From the NCBI GenBank assembly GCA_013152215.1, contig JAADGT010000176.1, positions 1-15,215 of the forward strand: DNA of 15,215 nucleotides, read 5' to 3'. Source of the stretch: Deltaproteobacteria bacterium. Its GTDB lineage: Bacteria; Desulfobacterota; Deferrisomatia; Deferrisomatales; Deferrisomataceae. The notes beneath the pieces were generated by a model. It was given only the letters and a program-made list of their open reading frames with translations. It was not told the origin of the DNA and made no database searches. Shown here one piece after another: positions 5,913 through 13,592 of this stretch (its first letter is position 1; every line of letters begins with the position of its first letter). The translations under genes were made by a program, and so were the position numbers.

Positions 5913-8318
5913 ATGCCCCCAATCCGTAAGGCTGCCGTGCTCGGTGCCGGCGTGATGGGAAGCGCCATCGCGGCGCACCTGGCCAACGCCGGCATCCCCA
6001 CCCTGCTCCTGGACATCGTGCCCAAGGAGCTCACCGACGACGAGAAGAAGAAGGGCCTGACCCTGGACTCCCCCGAGGTGCGAAACCGGTTCGCGCGCAA
6101 GGGCCTGGAGAACGCCCTCAAGGCCAAGCCGGCCGCGTTCGCCCACAGGTCCCTCGGCCGGCTCGTGACCCCGGGCAACTTCGAGGACGACCTCGAAAAG
6201 CTCGCCGACGTGGACTGGGTGGTGGAGGCCGTGGTCGAGCGGCTCGACATCAAGGTCTCGCTGTTCGAGCGGGTGGCGCCCCACCTCAAAGGGGGGGCCC
6301 TGCTCACCACCAACACCTCGGGGCTCTCGGTGAACGCCATGGCCGAGGCGCTCCCCGAGGCCCTGCGGCCCCGGTTCTTCGGGACCCACTTCTTCAACCC
6401 GCCCCGGTACATGCACCTGCTCGAGCTGATCCCCGCCCGGACCACGGACGAGGGGCTCTTGCGGGAGTTCGCGGCCTTCGCCGAGAAGCGCCTCGGCAAG
6501 GGCGTGGTGTTCGCCAAGGACACCCCCAACTTCATCGCCAACCGCATCGGGATCTTCTCGATGCTCTACACCCTGCGGGCCATGGAGAAGCACGGCCTCA
6601 CCGTGGAGCAGGTGGACGCCCTGACCGGCACGGCCCTGGCCCGCCCCAAGTCGGCCACGTTCCGCACGGCCGACCTGGTGGGGCTCGACGTGCTCGCCCA
6701 CGTGGCCCGCACCCAGTACGAGGGCGCGCCCGACGACGAGCGCCGGGAGGTGTTCGAGATTCCGGCCTGGCTCGGCACCATGATCGAGAAGGGCCTGCTG
6801 GGCATGAAGGCCAAGGCCGGCTTCTACAAGCGGGTCAAGGAGAACGGCAAGAAGACCACCCTGGTCATCGACCCCGCCACCCTGGAGTACCGGCCCAAGG
6901 AGAAGGCGAACTTCCCGGTGCTCGCCGAGGTCAAGAACATCGAGGAGCCCGGCGCCCGGGTGGCCCGGCTGGTGTTCGACAAGGGCCCGGCCGGCACGTT
7001 CGCCTGGGACGTCACGGCCGAGACGCTCCTGTACGCGGCCCGGCGGATCCCCGACGTGGCCGACGACGTCGCGAGCGTGGACCGGGCCATGCGCTGGGGG
7101 TTCGGCTGGGAGATCGGCCCGTTCGAGATCTGGGACGCCCTGGGCGTGAAGAAGACCGTGGAGCGCATGCAGGCCGAGGGCCGTGACGTGCCCGAGGGCA
7201 TCGTGGCCCTGGCCCAGTCCGACACCCCGAGCTTCTACGTGCGCGAGGGCCTGGACGTGAAGATCTGGGACCCCGTGCGCAAGGCCCACGTGCCCCTGGA
7301 GGCCCGGCCGCGGGTGACGGTGCTGGCCGACCTCAAGCGGATCGAGCGGGAGTGGTACCGCAACCCCGAGGCCAGCCTGATCGACCTGGGCGACGGCGTG
7401 GCCTGCCTGGAGTTCCACTCCAAGATGAACGCCATCGGCGGCGGCATCATGCAGGCGATCCACAAGGCCATGGCCGAGGCCGGCACCCGGTTCGACGCGC
7501 TGGTGGTGGGCAACCAGGGCGAGAACTTCTCGGTGGGCGCCAACCTGATGATGCTCCTGTTCGAGGCCCTGGAGGGCAACCTGCCCGAGATCGACGCCAT
7601 GGTGCGCGCGTTCCAGAACGCCACCATGGCCCTGAAGTACGCGCCGGTGCCCGTGGTGGCCGCCCCGTTCGGCCGGGTGCTGGGCGGCGGGGCCGAGGTG
7701 GTGCTCCACAGCCACCGGGTCCAGGCCAGCCTCGAGACCTACATGGGGCTCGTGGAGGTGGGTGTGGGCCTGCTGCCCGCGGGCGGCGGCACCAAGGAGC
7801 TGCTCCTGCGCTGGATGAGCCGGTACCCCGAGGGCACCGGCGCCGACCCCATGCCGTTCGTGCGCAAGGCGTTCGAGGCCATCGGCATGGCCAAGGTCAG
7901 CCTGAGCGCCCGGGAGGCGTTCGATCTCGGGTTCCTGCGCCAGGGCGACCGGATCACCCTGAACCGGGAGCACCTGATCCACGACGCCAAGCGGGCCGCC
8001 CTGGACCTGCTGGAGACCGGGTGGCAGCCCCTGACCCGGCCCGAGACCGTGAAGGTGCTCGGCCGGGACGGCCTGGCGAACATCCGGTCCATGCTCCACA
8101 ACATGAAGAGCGGCCGGTTCATCACCGATTACGACGCCGTGGTGGGCGAGAAGGTGGGCTGGGTGCTGTGCGGCGGCGAGGTGGACGCCGGCACCGAGGT
8201 GACCGAGGACTACCTGCTCGAGCTGGAGCGGCGGGGCTTCGTGGAGCTGTGCGCCCAGCGCAAGACCCTGGAGCGGATCCAGCACATCCTGAAGACCGGA
8301 AAGCCCCTGCGGAACTGA
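5913..8318 (+). CDS. fadN: Fused 3-hydroxyacyl-CoA dehydrogenase / enoyl-CoA hydratase, FadN (YusL) type
   Basis: An 801-residue bifunctional beta-oxidation enzyme: it hydrates trans-2-enoyl-CoA and oxidises 3-hydroxyacyl-CoA with NAD. The start follows a full AAAGGAGGT site by 7 bp. The dehydrogenase comes first: Rossmann motif GAGVMG (11-16), NTSG, and the catalytic pair H159 (GTHFFNP) and E171, then NFIANR and C-terminal 3HCDH regions to about residue 480. The hydratase/crotonase domain follows (about 490-760), with the oxyanion-hole stretch GNQGENFSVGANL and glutamates E595 (GGGAEV) and E615 (GLVEVGVG) at the catalytic positions. This dehydrogenase-first order and the closing GKPLRN match B. 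subtilis FadN; E. coli FadB has the opposite order. It lies 61 bp after fadR and 109 bp before the thiolase, its partner for the last step. Confidence 0.95.
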   Translation: MPPIRKAAVLGAGVMGSAIAAHLANAGIPTLLLDIVPKELTDDEKKKGLTLDSPEVRNRFARKGLENALKAKPAAFAHRSLGRLVTPGNFEDDLEKLADVDWVVEAVVERLDIKVSLFERVAPHLKGGALLTTNTSGLSVNAMAEALPEALRPRFFGTHFFNPPRYMHLLELIPARTTDEGLLREFAAFAEKRLGKGVVFAKDTPNFIANRIGIFSMLYTLRAMEKHGLTVEQVDALTGTALARPKSATFRTADLVGLDVLAHVARTQYEGAPDDERREVFEIPAWLGTMIEKGLLGMKAKAGFYKRVKENGKKTTLVIDPATLEYRPKEKANFPVLAEVKNIEEPGARVARLVFDKGPAGTFAWDVTAETLLYAARRIPDVADDVASVDRAMRWGFGWEIGPFEIWDALGVKKTVERMQAEGRDVPEGIVALAQSDTPSFYVREGLDVKIWDPVRKAHVPLEARPRVTVLADLKRIEREWYRNPEASLIDLGDGVACLEFHSKMNAIGGGIMQAIHKAMAEAGTRFDALVVGNQGENFSVGANLMMLLFEALEGNLPEIDAMVRAFQNATMALKYAPVPVVAAPFGRVLGGGAEVVLHSHRVQASLETYMGLVEVGVGLLPAGGGTKELLLRWMSRYPEGTGADPMPFVRKAFEAIGMAKVSLSAREAFDLGFLRQGDRITLNREHLIHDAKRAALDLLETGWQPLTRPETVKVLGRDGLANIRSMLHNMKSGRFITDYDAVVGEKVGWVLCGGEVDAGTEVTEDYLLELERRGFVELCAQRKTLERIQHILKTGKPLRN

Positions 8319-8320
8319 AC

Positions 8321-8368
8321 AAAGCTGGAAGGCTAGAAAGCTGGAAGGCTGGGAAGCCGGAAGGCTCC
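8321..8368 (+). repeat. Three tandem copies of a 16-bp repeat between fadN and fadA
   Basis: Units are AAAGCTGGAAGGCTAG (8321-8336), AAAGCTGGAAGGCTGG (8337-8352) and GAAGCCGGAAGGCTCC (8353-8368). Copies 1 and 2 differ at one base, copy 3 at a few. The array starts 2 bp after the fadN stop codon and its composition is unlike the flanking genes. It is not coding in an obvious way and may be a dispersed intergenic repeat or an mRNA processing element. Confidence 0.8.
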
Positions 8369-8381
8369 GGACTGTTTCGAA

Positions 8382-8414
8382 CCAGAGGTCTAGTCTCTAG
8401 CCTCTTGTTTCTGG
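8382..8414 (+). other. Hairpin in the fadN-fadA intergenic mRNA
   Basis: AGAGG-T-CTAG (8384-8393) can pair with CTAGCCTCT (8397-8405) through 9 base pairs, with a TCT loop and a single bulged T. An alternative outer pairing is CCAGA (8382-8386) with TCTGG (8410-8414). GGCTAG in the first tandem repeat (8331-8336) can also pair with CTAGCC (8397-8402), allowing two exclusive folds. The sequence after the stem (TGTTTC) is not a proper U-tract, so it is not a clear terminator. Confidence 0.5.
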
Positions 8415-8427
8415 AAGGAGATCATCC

Positions 8428-9612
8428 ATGCGTGAGGCAGTGATCGTTTCGAGCGTGCGCACGCCGGTGGGCAAGGCCTTCAAGGGGGCCCTGTCCACCG
8501 TGCGGCCCGACGACCTGGCGGCCGTGGCCATCAAGGGGGCGCTGGAGCGGGTCCCCGCCCTGGACCCGGCCGAGATCGACGACGTGATCCTGGGGTGCGC
8601 GTTTCCCGAGGCCGAGCAGGGGCTCAACGTGGCCCGGTTGGCCCTGCTGCTGGCGGGGCTCCCCGACACCGTGCCGGGGCAGACCGTGAACCGGTTCTGC
8701 TCCTCCGGCCTCCAGACCATCGCCATGGCGGCCCAGGCCGTGATGACCGGCATGGCCGAGGTGGTCCTGGCCGGCGGGGTGGAGAGCATGACCCGCGTCC
8801 CCATGACCGGCAACAAGATCATGGTGAACCCCGACCTGGTGCAGAGCGTGCCCGACTCGTACCTGAACATGGGGCTCACGGCCGAGAACGTGGCCGAGCG
8901 CTACGGCATCAGCCGCGAGGACCAGGACGCCTTCGCCCTGGCCAGCCACCAGAAGGCCCTGGCGGCCCAGGACGCCGGCCGGTTCGCCGAGGAGCTGGTG
9001 CCCGTGCCGGTGACCCGGTACCGGCCCGGCAGGAACGGCAAGCCCGAGGAGACCTCGTTCGTCCACGACAAGGACGAAGGGCCCCGCCGGAACACCTCCC
9101 TGGAGGGGCTGGCCAAGCTGAAGCCCGTGTTCCGCCAGGGCGGATCGGTCACGGCCGGCAACTCGAGCCAGATGTCCGACGGCGCGGCCATCTCGGTGGT
9201 GATGAGCGCCGACAAGGCCCAGGCCCTGGGCCTGGAGCCCCTGGCCCGGTTCGTGTCGTTCGGCGTGGGCGGCGTGGACCCGGCGGTCATGGGCATCGGG
9301 CCGGTGGTGGCCATCCCCAAGGCCCTGAAGGTGGCCGGCCTCGAGCTCAAGGACATCGACCTGGTGGAGCTCAACGAGGCCTTCGCCAGCCAGAGCCTGT
9401 ACGTGGTGAGGGAGCTCGGGATCGACCCGGAGATCGTCAACGTGAACGGCGGGGCCATCGCCCTGGGCCACCCCCTGGGGTGCACCGGGGCGAAGCTCAC
9501 GGCCACCCTGCTCCACGAGATGAAGCGGCGCAAGGCCCGGTACGGCATCGTGAGCATGTGCATCGGAGGCGGCATGGGCGCCGCCGGTATCTTCGAGAAT
9601 CTCCAGCGTTAG
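8428..9612 (+). CDS. fadA: Acetyl-CoA C-acyltransferase (thiolase), FadA type
   Basis: A 394-residue thiolase of typical length, catalysing the thiolytic cleavage of 3-ketoacyl-CoA that ends each beta-oxidation round. ATG 8428 follows AAGGAG by 7 bp. The active-site residues are all present: nucleophilic C91 in NRFCSSGLQ, H348 in GGAIALGHPLGCTGA, and C378 in the C-terminal MCIGGGMGAA. The NEAFA motif, contributing a further active-site asparagine, lies before H348. A biosynthetic acetoacetyl-CoA thiolase has the same motifs, but position between a FadN-type enzyme and an acyl-CoA dehydrogenase, as in Bacillus fadN-fadA-fadE, supports the degradative role. A 28-bp gap separates it from fadE. 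Confidence 0.94.
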   Translation: MREAVIVSSVRTPVGKAFKGALSTVRPDDLAAVAIKGALERVPALDPAEIDDVILGCAFPEAEQGLNVARLALLLAGLPDTVPGQTVNRFCSSGLQTIAMAAQAVMTGMAEVVLAGGVESMTRVPMTGNKIMVNPDLVQSVPDSYLNMGLTAENVAERYGISREDQDAFALASHQKALAAQDAGRFAEELVPVPVTRYRPGRNGKPEETSFVHDKDEGPRRNTSLEGLAKLKPVFRQGGSVTAGNSSQMSDGAAISVVMSADKAQALGLEPLARFVSFGVGGVDPAVMGIGPVVAIPKALKVAGLELKDIDLVELNEAFASQSLYVVRELGIDPEIVNVNGGAIALGHPLGCTGAKLTATLLHEMKRRKARYGIVSMCIGGGMGAAGIFENLQR

Positions 9613-9640
9613 CCAGCCGATCGAGAGGGAGGATTCGACC

Positions 9641-11413
9641 ATGAGCGAGAACTACGTCAAAGGCGGCAGCTTCCTGGTCCGCGAGACCACCCCCGAGGAG
9701 GTGTTCACCCCCGAGGACTTCACCTCGGAGCAGCTCCAGTTCGCCAAGACGGCCCGGGACTTCATCGACAACGAGGTGATCCCCCGCAACGACGAGATCG
9801 AGGAGAAGAAGCCCGGGGTCGTGCCCGAGCTGCTGCGCAAGGCGGGCGAGCTGGGCCTCCTGATGGCCGACGTGCCCGAGGAGTACGGCGGGCTGGGCCT
9901 CGACAAGGCCTCCAGCGCTCTGGTCACCGAGAACATGTCGGGCCAGGGCTCGTTCTCCGTGGCGTTCGGGGCCCACGTGGGCATCGGCACCCTGCCCCTG
10001 GTGTACTACGGAACCGAGGAGCTCAAGAAGAAGTACCTGCCCGGCCTGGCGGACGGGTCCCTGGTGGGGTGCTACTGCCTCACCGAGCCCACGGCCGGGT
10101 CCGACGCCCTGTCCATCCGGACCAAGGCGGTGCTCAGCGAGGACGGCAAGCACTACATCCTGAACGGCACCAAGCAGTTCATCACCAACGGCGGCTTCGC
10201 CGACGTGTTCACCGTGTTCGCCAAGATCGACGGCGAGCAGTTCACCGGGTTCGTGCTCGACAAGGACACGCCGGGCCTCAAGATCGGGCCCGAAGAGCAC
10301 AAGATGGGGATCCACGGCTCCTCCACCACCACGGTGATCTTCGAGGACGCCAAGGTGCCGGTGGAGAACGTGATCGGCGAGATCGGCAAGGGCCACAAGA
10401 TCGCCTTCAACATCCTGAACATCGGGCGGTTCAAGCTGGGCGCGGGCGCCGTGGGCAGCTCCAAGCGGGCCCTGGAGCACGCCCTGGCCTACGCCCTGGA
10501 GCGCAAGCAGTTCGGCCGGCGTCTGGCCGAGTTCGGGGCCATCCGCGAGAAGCTGGCCGAGATGTACGCCCGCACCTACGCGGCCGAGTCCACGGTGTAC
10601 CGGACCGTGGGCCTGATCGATCAGCTCCTGTCCCTGAGCGGTGGGGGCCACGACGAGGCCGCCCTCCAGGCCATCGAGGAGTACAGCGTCGAGTGCGCCA
10701 TCGTGAAGGTGTTCGGCTCCGAGGTGCTGGACTACGTGGTGGATCAGACCGTGCAGACCTACGGCGGCTACGGCTACTGCGCCGAGTACCCGGCCGAGCG
10801 GTTCTACCGCGACAGCCGGATCAACCGGATCTTCGAGGGCACCAACGAGATCAACCGGCTCCTGGTGCCCGGCATGCTCCTCCGGAAGGCCATGAAGGGC
10901 GAGGTGCCCCTGTTCCAGGCGGCCCAGGCCCTGCAGGAGGAGCTGATGGGCATCCCCAGCCTCGACATGGATGCCGACCTGGGCCTGCTGGACGCCGAGA
11001 AGCGGCTCGTGGCCAACCTCAAGAAGATCTGCCTGTTCGTGGCCGGCGTGGCCGCCCAGAAGTTCGGCAAGGGGCTGGCCGAGCAGCAGAACGTGCTGCT
11101 GCGGATCGCCGACCTGGCCATCCAGGCCTACGCGGCCGAGTCCACCGTGTTGCGGGTGCTCAAGGACGCGGCCAAGCGGGGCGAGGACAGGCTGGCCCTG
11201 CCGATCGCCGCGGCCCGGATCGTGTGCGAGGAGGCCGTGACCACGGCCGAGGCCACGGCCCGCGAGGCCCTGGCCGGCATCGAGGAAGGCGACACCCTGA
11301 TGACCATGCTGGCGGCGCTTCGTCGGCTGGTGCGCCGCACCCCGGCCAACCTGGTGGCCGCCCGGGAGACCATCGCCGCCAAGCTGGTGGAGATGGAGCG
11401 CGTGATCTGGTAA
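9641..11413 (+). CDS. fadE: Acyl-CoA dehydrogenase, long form (FadE/YusJ type)
   Basis: A 590-residue FAD-dependent acyl-CoA dehydrogenase for the first oxidation of beta-oxidation, passing electrons to an electron-transfer flavoprotein that is not encoded in this window. ATG 9641 follows GGAGGA by 7 bp. The order is that of the family: N-terminal helical domain (about 25-140), central beta domain with CYCLTEPTAGSDA, where flavin and substrate bind, then the C-terminal helical domain with RKQFGRRLAEFGAI and the signature YGGYGY...FEGTNEIN, E399 being at the catalytic-base position. Residues from about 430 to 590 are an extra helical extension, absent from 380-residue short/medium-chain enzymes but present in Bacillus FadE and mitochondrial VLCAD, suggesting long-chain substrates. 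It is the last gene of the operon; a strong terminator follows 11 bp after the stop. Confidence 0.94.
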   Translation: MSENYVKGGSFLVRETTPEEVFTPEDFTSEQLQFAKTARDFIDNEVIPRNDEIEEKKPGVVPELLRKAGELGLLMADVPEEYGGLGLDKASSALVTENMSGQGSFSVAFGAHVGIGTLPLVYYGTEELKKKYLPGLADGSLVGCYCLTEPTAGSDALSIRTKAVLSEDGKHYILNGTKQFITNGGFADVFTVFAKIDGEQFTGFVLDKDTPGLKIGPEEHKMGIHGSSTTTVIFEDAKVPVENVIGEIGKGHKIAFNILNIGRFKLGAGAVGSSKRALEHALAYALERKQFGRRLAEFGAIREKLAEMYARTYAAESTVYRTVGLIDQLLSLSGGGHDEAALQAIEEYSVECAIVKVFGSEVLDYVVDQTVQTYGGYGYCAEYPAERFYRDSRINRIFEGTNEINRLLVPGMLLRKAMKGEVPLFQAAQALQEELMGIPSLDMDADLGLLDAEKRLVANLKKICLFVAGVAAQKFGKGLAEQQNVLLRIADLAIQAYAAESTVLRVLKDAAKRGEDRLALPIAAARIVCEEAVTTAEATAREALAGIEEGDTLMTMLAALRRLVRRTPANLVAARETIAAKLVEMERVIW

Positions 11414-11424
11414 GCCCTCACGAC

Positions 11425-11460
11425 GGAGGGGCCGGACCCGGTCCGGCTCCTCCCTTTTTT
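11425..11460 (+). terminator. Rho-independent terminator of the fad operon
   Basis: GGAGGGGCCGGAC (11425-11437) pairs with GTCCGGCTCCTCC (11441-11453), a 13-bp stem with one G-U pair and a CCG loop, followed by C and six T. This is a textbook intrinsic terminator and separates the beta-oxidation operon from the lipase-fadL unit. Confidence 0.93.
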
Positions 11461-11535
11461 CGCTGGATTCTGGCCTCAAACATCGTTTACAAGACACAAA
11501 GGCCCGTTCACCACTCTTACACAAAGGAGGGTTCC

Positions 11536-13548
11536 ATGAGACGAACGGTCCGGTTGCTCGCCCTGCCCGTTGCCGCGGCCTTGGCGCTCGCGGCCTGCGG
11601 CTCCCCGCCCGACGACAACGTCGCGCCCAAACCCGCACCCACGCCGACCACACCGGCCGGCACCCCCAAGGTGACCGCTGTCTACGACCCCACCCAAGAG
11701 ATCATGCCCCTCCCGAACGACCTGGTCTGGCTGGCAGATGGGGACCCGGAGGTCGAGCTCAGCCTCGATGCTGACGCCGATCCGGCCCTGGTGCAGCTCG
11801 CCCAGGTGATCGAAGCGCTTGGCATCCAGGGGCTCTCCCCCAACATGTTTCTCACCATCCCGGTGTCGGGGGCCGTGGACGAGTCCACGCTGCAGCTGTA
11901 CGTGTTCCGTTTGGATGCCCAGGAAGCCCCCCGCACCCAGGCGGACTTCACGGCGGTGGAGGAGGAGGGCGTTCTCAAGCTGGTGCCGAAGGCCCCGTTC
12001 TCCGCGGGCGGGTACTATGCGGTGGCGATCAAGACCGGGCTCCTCGACGAGAACGGGTTCCCGGTGGAGCCCAGCCCCGTGATGAACGCCCTGAAGAGCC
12101 AGGAGTCCCTGGTTGGGACCGCGTTCGAGCGGCTCGAGGACCTGCGGGCCGGGTTCGACGCCCAGCTGTTCCCGGCCCTGGAAGGCAACTTCGGATGGAG
12201 CCGGGGGGACGTGCTCCTGCTCTGGACCTTCCACACCGCGGACTCCACCCTGACGCTGGCGGACGAGGCGACGATCACGGCCGCGCTCACGGCGGGCACC
12301 CCCGAGGCGCTGGAGCTCCCCTACAGCCAGTTCGAGGCCACGGTAGCCACCTTCAAGGGCGCGAGCACCCTCTGGCCGGACCTCGCCAACGACCTCCAGT
12401 GGAAGCAGCCTGGGGAGGAAGAGACCTACGGGTCGACGCCGGTCCCCCTGCCCCCCTCTGTCGTATGGGACGGCGCAGGCCTCACGGGGCTGGTTCCCAA
12501 CGATGCGCTGGGATCCGTCTACTTCGGCAAGTTCAGCTCGCCGGTTCTGAGCACGCTGACCGCGGAGACCGGTCCCAGCGGAGCCGACGTGCCCTTCGTG
12601 CTCCTGACCCCCTCGTCCGAGAACTGCGGTCCCGCCCCCTACACCACGGTGCTGTTCCAGCACGGCCTGGGCCGGAGCAAGGAGGACGCCTTCGCGCTCG
12701 CCAACTCCCTGGCGAAGGCGTGTCTCGCCACCTTTGCGATCGACGCACCGCTCCACGGTGATCGCGCCGTGGAGGGCGAGGAGTTCTTCACCGCGAACCT
12801 CCTGGCCGACCGGGCCAACGTGTACCAGGCTGCCCTCGACCTGTGGGAGGCCATGGACGTGATCCAGGCCGGTGTGGACCTCGACGGGGACGAGGCCGCC
12901 GACCTCACCTCACCCCGCTTTCTCGCCCACTCCCTGGGTTCGATCATTGGGTCGGTATTCCTGAACGCCGACGACCGGCCGGAGAAGATCCTCCTTTCCA
13001 GTCCTTCGGCCGGCCTGGCCAACGTGCTGGACGCCAGCTCCCTGCCGGACCTCCAGGCGTTGGTCGGGAGCCTCGGGTTCACCAAAGGCACCACCGAGTA
13101 CTACGTGTTCCTGAACATCGTGCAGTGGCTCATGGATCCGGTGGACGGGGCCTACATGGGAATCGGACAGGACAACGGCACCGACAAACTGCTGGCCGTG
13201 TTCGCCTACGGAGACCCGGTGGTCACCGACGTGGCCAGCCGCGCGTTCCTGAACGGCATCGGGATCGGCGACGTCACCGAGGTGGATCCGGAGACGATCG
13301 ACGCGGAAGCGATCGCCGGGGGGGATTTCGCCACCATGCCCGCGCCGGTCGCCGGTGCCTACCAGTACGGCGTTTCCGGCAAGCCCATCGTCCACAGCTT
13401 CCTGCTGAGCCCGGCCACCGTGGACACCGAAACCGGCGAGCGGATCCCCTACTACCCGGAGACCCTCTACGACGACGCCTTGCAGTTGAACGCCACCTCC
13501 GGCGCCCAAGCCCAGGCGGCGTTCTTCCTGGCGCCGGCCGGTGACTGA
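11536..13548 (+). CDS. Lipoprotein alpha/beta-hydrolase, VolA-like surface (lyso)phospholipase or lipase
   Basis: A 670-residue exported lipoprotein starting at ATG 11536 after AAAGGAGG. The signal peptide has RR near its start, a hydrophobic core and lipobox LAAC with C21 as the lipidated cysteine; residues 24-44 are a Pro/Thr-rich tether. Residues from about 45 to 330 resemble the N-terminal domain of large bacterial extracellular lipases, with the PLPNDLVWL start. The hydrolase core follows: FQHGLGRSKED (H376-G377, oxyanion region), the nucleophile elbow LAHSLGS with S466, then D560 (AYGDPVV) and H620 (PIVHSFLL) as candidate triad members. Vibrio VolA, an outer-membrane lysophospholipase that feeds fatty acids to FadL, has the same layout and genomic pairing; here fadL follows after 44 bp. 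The elbow begins with Ala where Gly is usual. Triacylglycerol lipase or other esterase activity is equally possible. Confidence 0.8.
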   Translation: MRRTVRLLALPVAAALALAACGSPPDDNVAPKPAPTPTTPAGTPKVTAVYDPTQEIMPLPNDLVWLADGDPEVELSLDADADPALVQLAQVIEALGIQGLSPNMFLTIPVSGAVDESTLQLYVFRLDAQEAPRTQADFTAVEEEGVLKLVPKAPFSAGGYYAVAIKTGLLDENGFPVEPSPVMNALKSQESLVGTAFERLEDLRAGFDAQLFPALEGNFGWSRGDVLLLWTFHTADSTLTLADEATITAALTAGTPEALELPYSQFEATVATFKGASTLWPDLANDLQWKQPGEEETYGSTPVPLPPSVVWDGAGLTGLVPNDALGSVYFGKFSSPVLSTLTAETGPSGADVPFVLLTPSSENCGPAPYTTVLFQHGLGRSKEDAFALANSLAKACLATFAIDAPLHGDRAVEGEEFFTANLLADRANVYQAALDLWEAMDVIQAGVDLDGDEAADLTSPRFLAHSLGSIIGSVFLNADDRPEKILLSSPSAGLANVLDASSLPDLQALVGSLGFTKGTTEYYVFLNIVQWLMDPVDGAYMGIGQDNGTDKLLAVFAYGDPVVTDVASRAFLNGIGIGDVTEVDPETIDAEAIAGGDFATMPAPVAGAYQYGVSGKPIVHSFLLSPATVDTETGERIPYYPETLYDDALQLNATSGAQAQAAFFLAPAGD

Positions 13549-13592
13549 GGCACCGAAGCCTGATCCTTATCCCTTTTCAGGAGGTAGAGACG

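Noticed and set aside
4898..8285. Very long open frames on the minus strand opposite fadD, fadR and fadN
   Set aside because: They are antisense to genes with intact catalytic motifs, have low-complexity His/Gly/Ala/Arg-rich translations and no good ribosome-binding sites. In GC-rich DNA such shadow frames are expected.
8321..8368. 16-bp tandem repeat as a CRISPR array
   Set aside because: Units abut without spacers, are too short, and no cas genes are present.
8384..8410. Hairpin before fadA as an intrinsic terminator
   Set aside because: The stem is only 9 bp with a bulge and is followed by TGTTTC, not a continuous U-tract; full termination would silence fadA and fadE.
10069..11535. In-frame upstream extension of the lipoprotein gene by almost 500 codons
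   Set aside because: The extension is an alternative frame of fadE and crosses a strong terminator. The signal peptide with lipobox and the AAAGGAGG site fix the real start at 11536.
9497..11653. 718-codon open frame on the minus strand opposite fadE
   Set aside because: Its translation shows no recognisable domain and it crosses the fad terminator; it mirrors codon bias of fadE.
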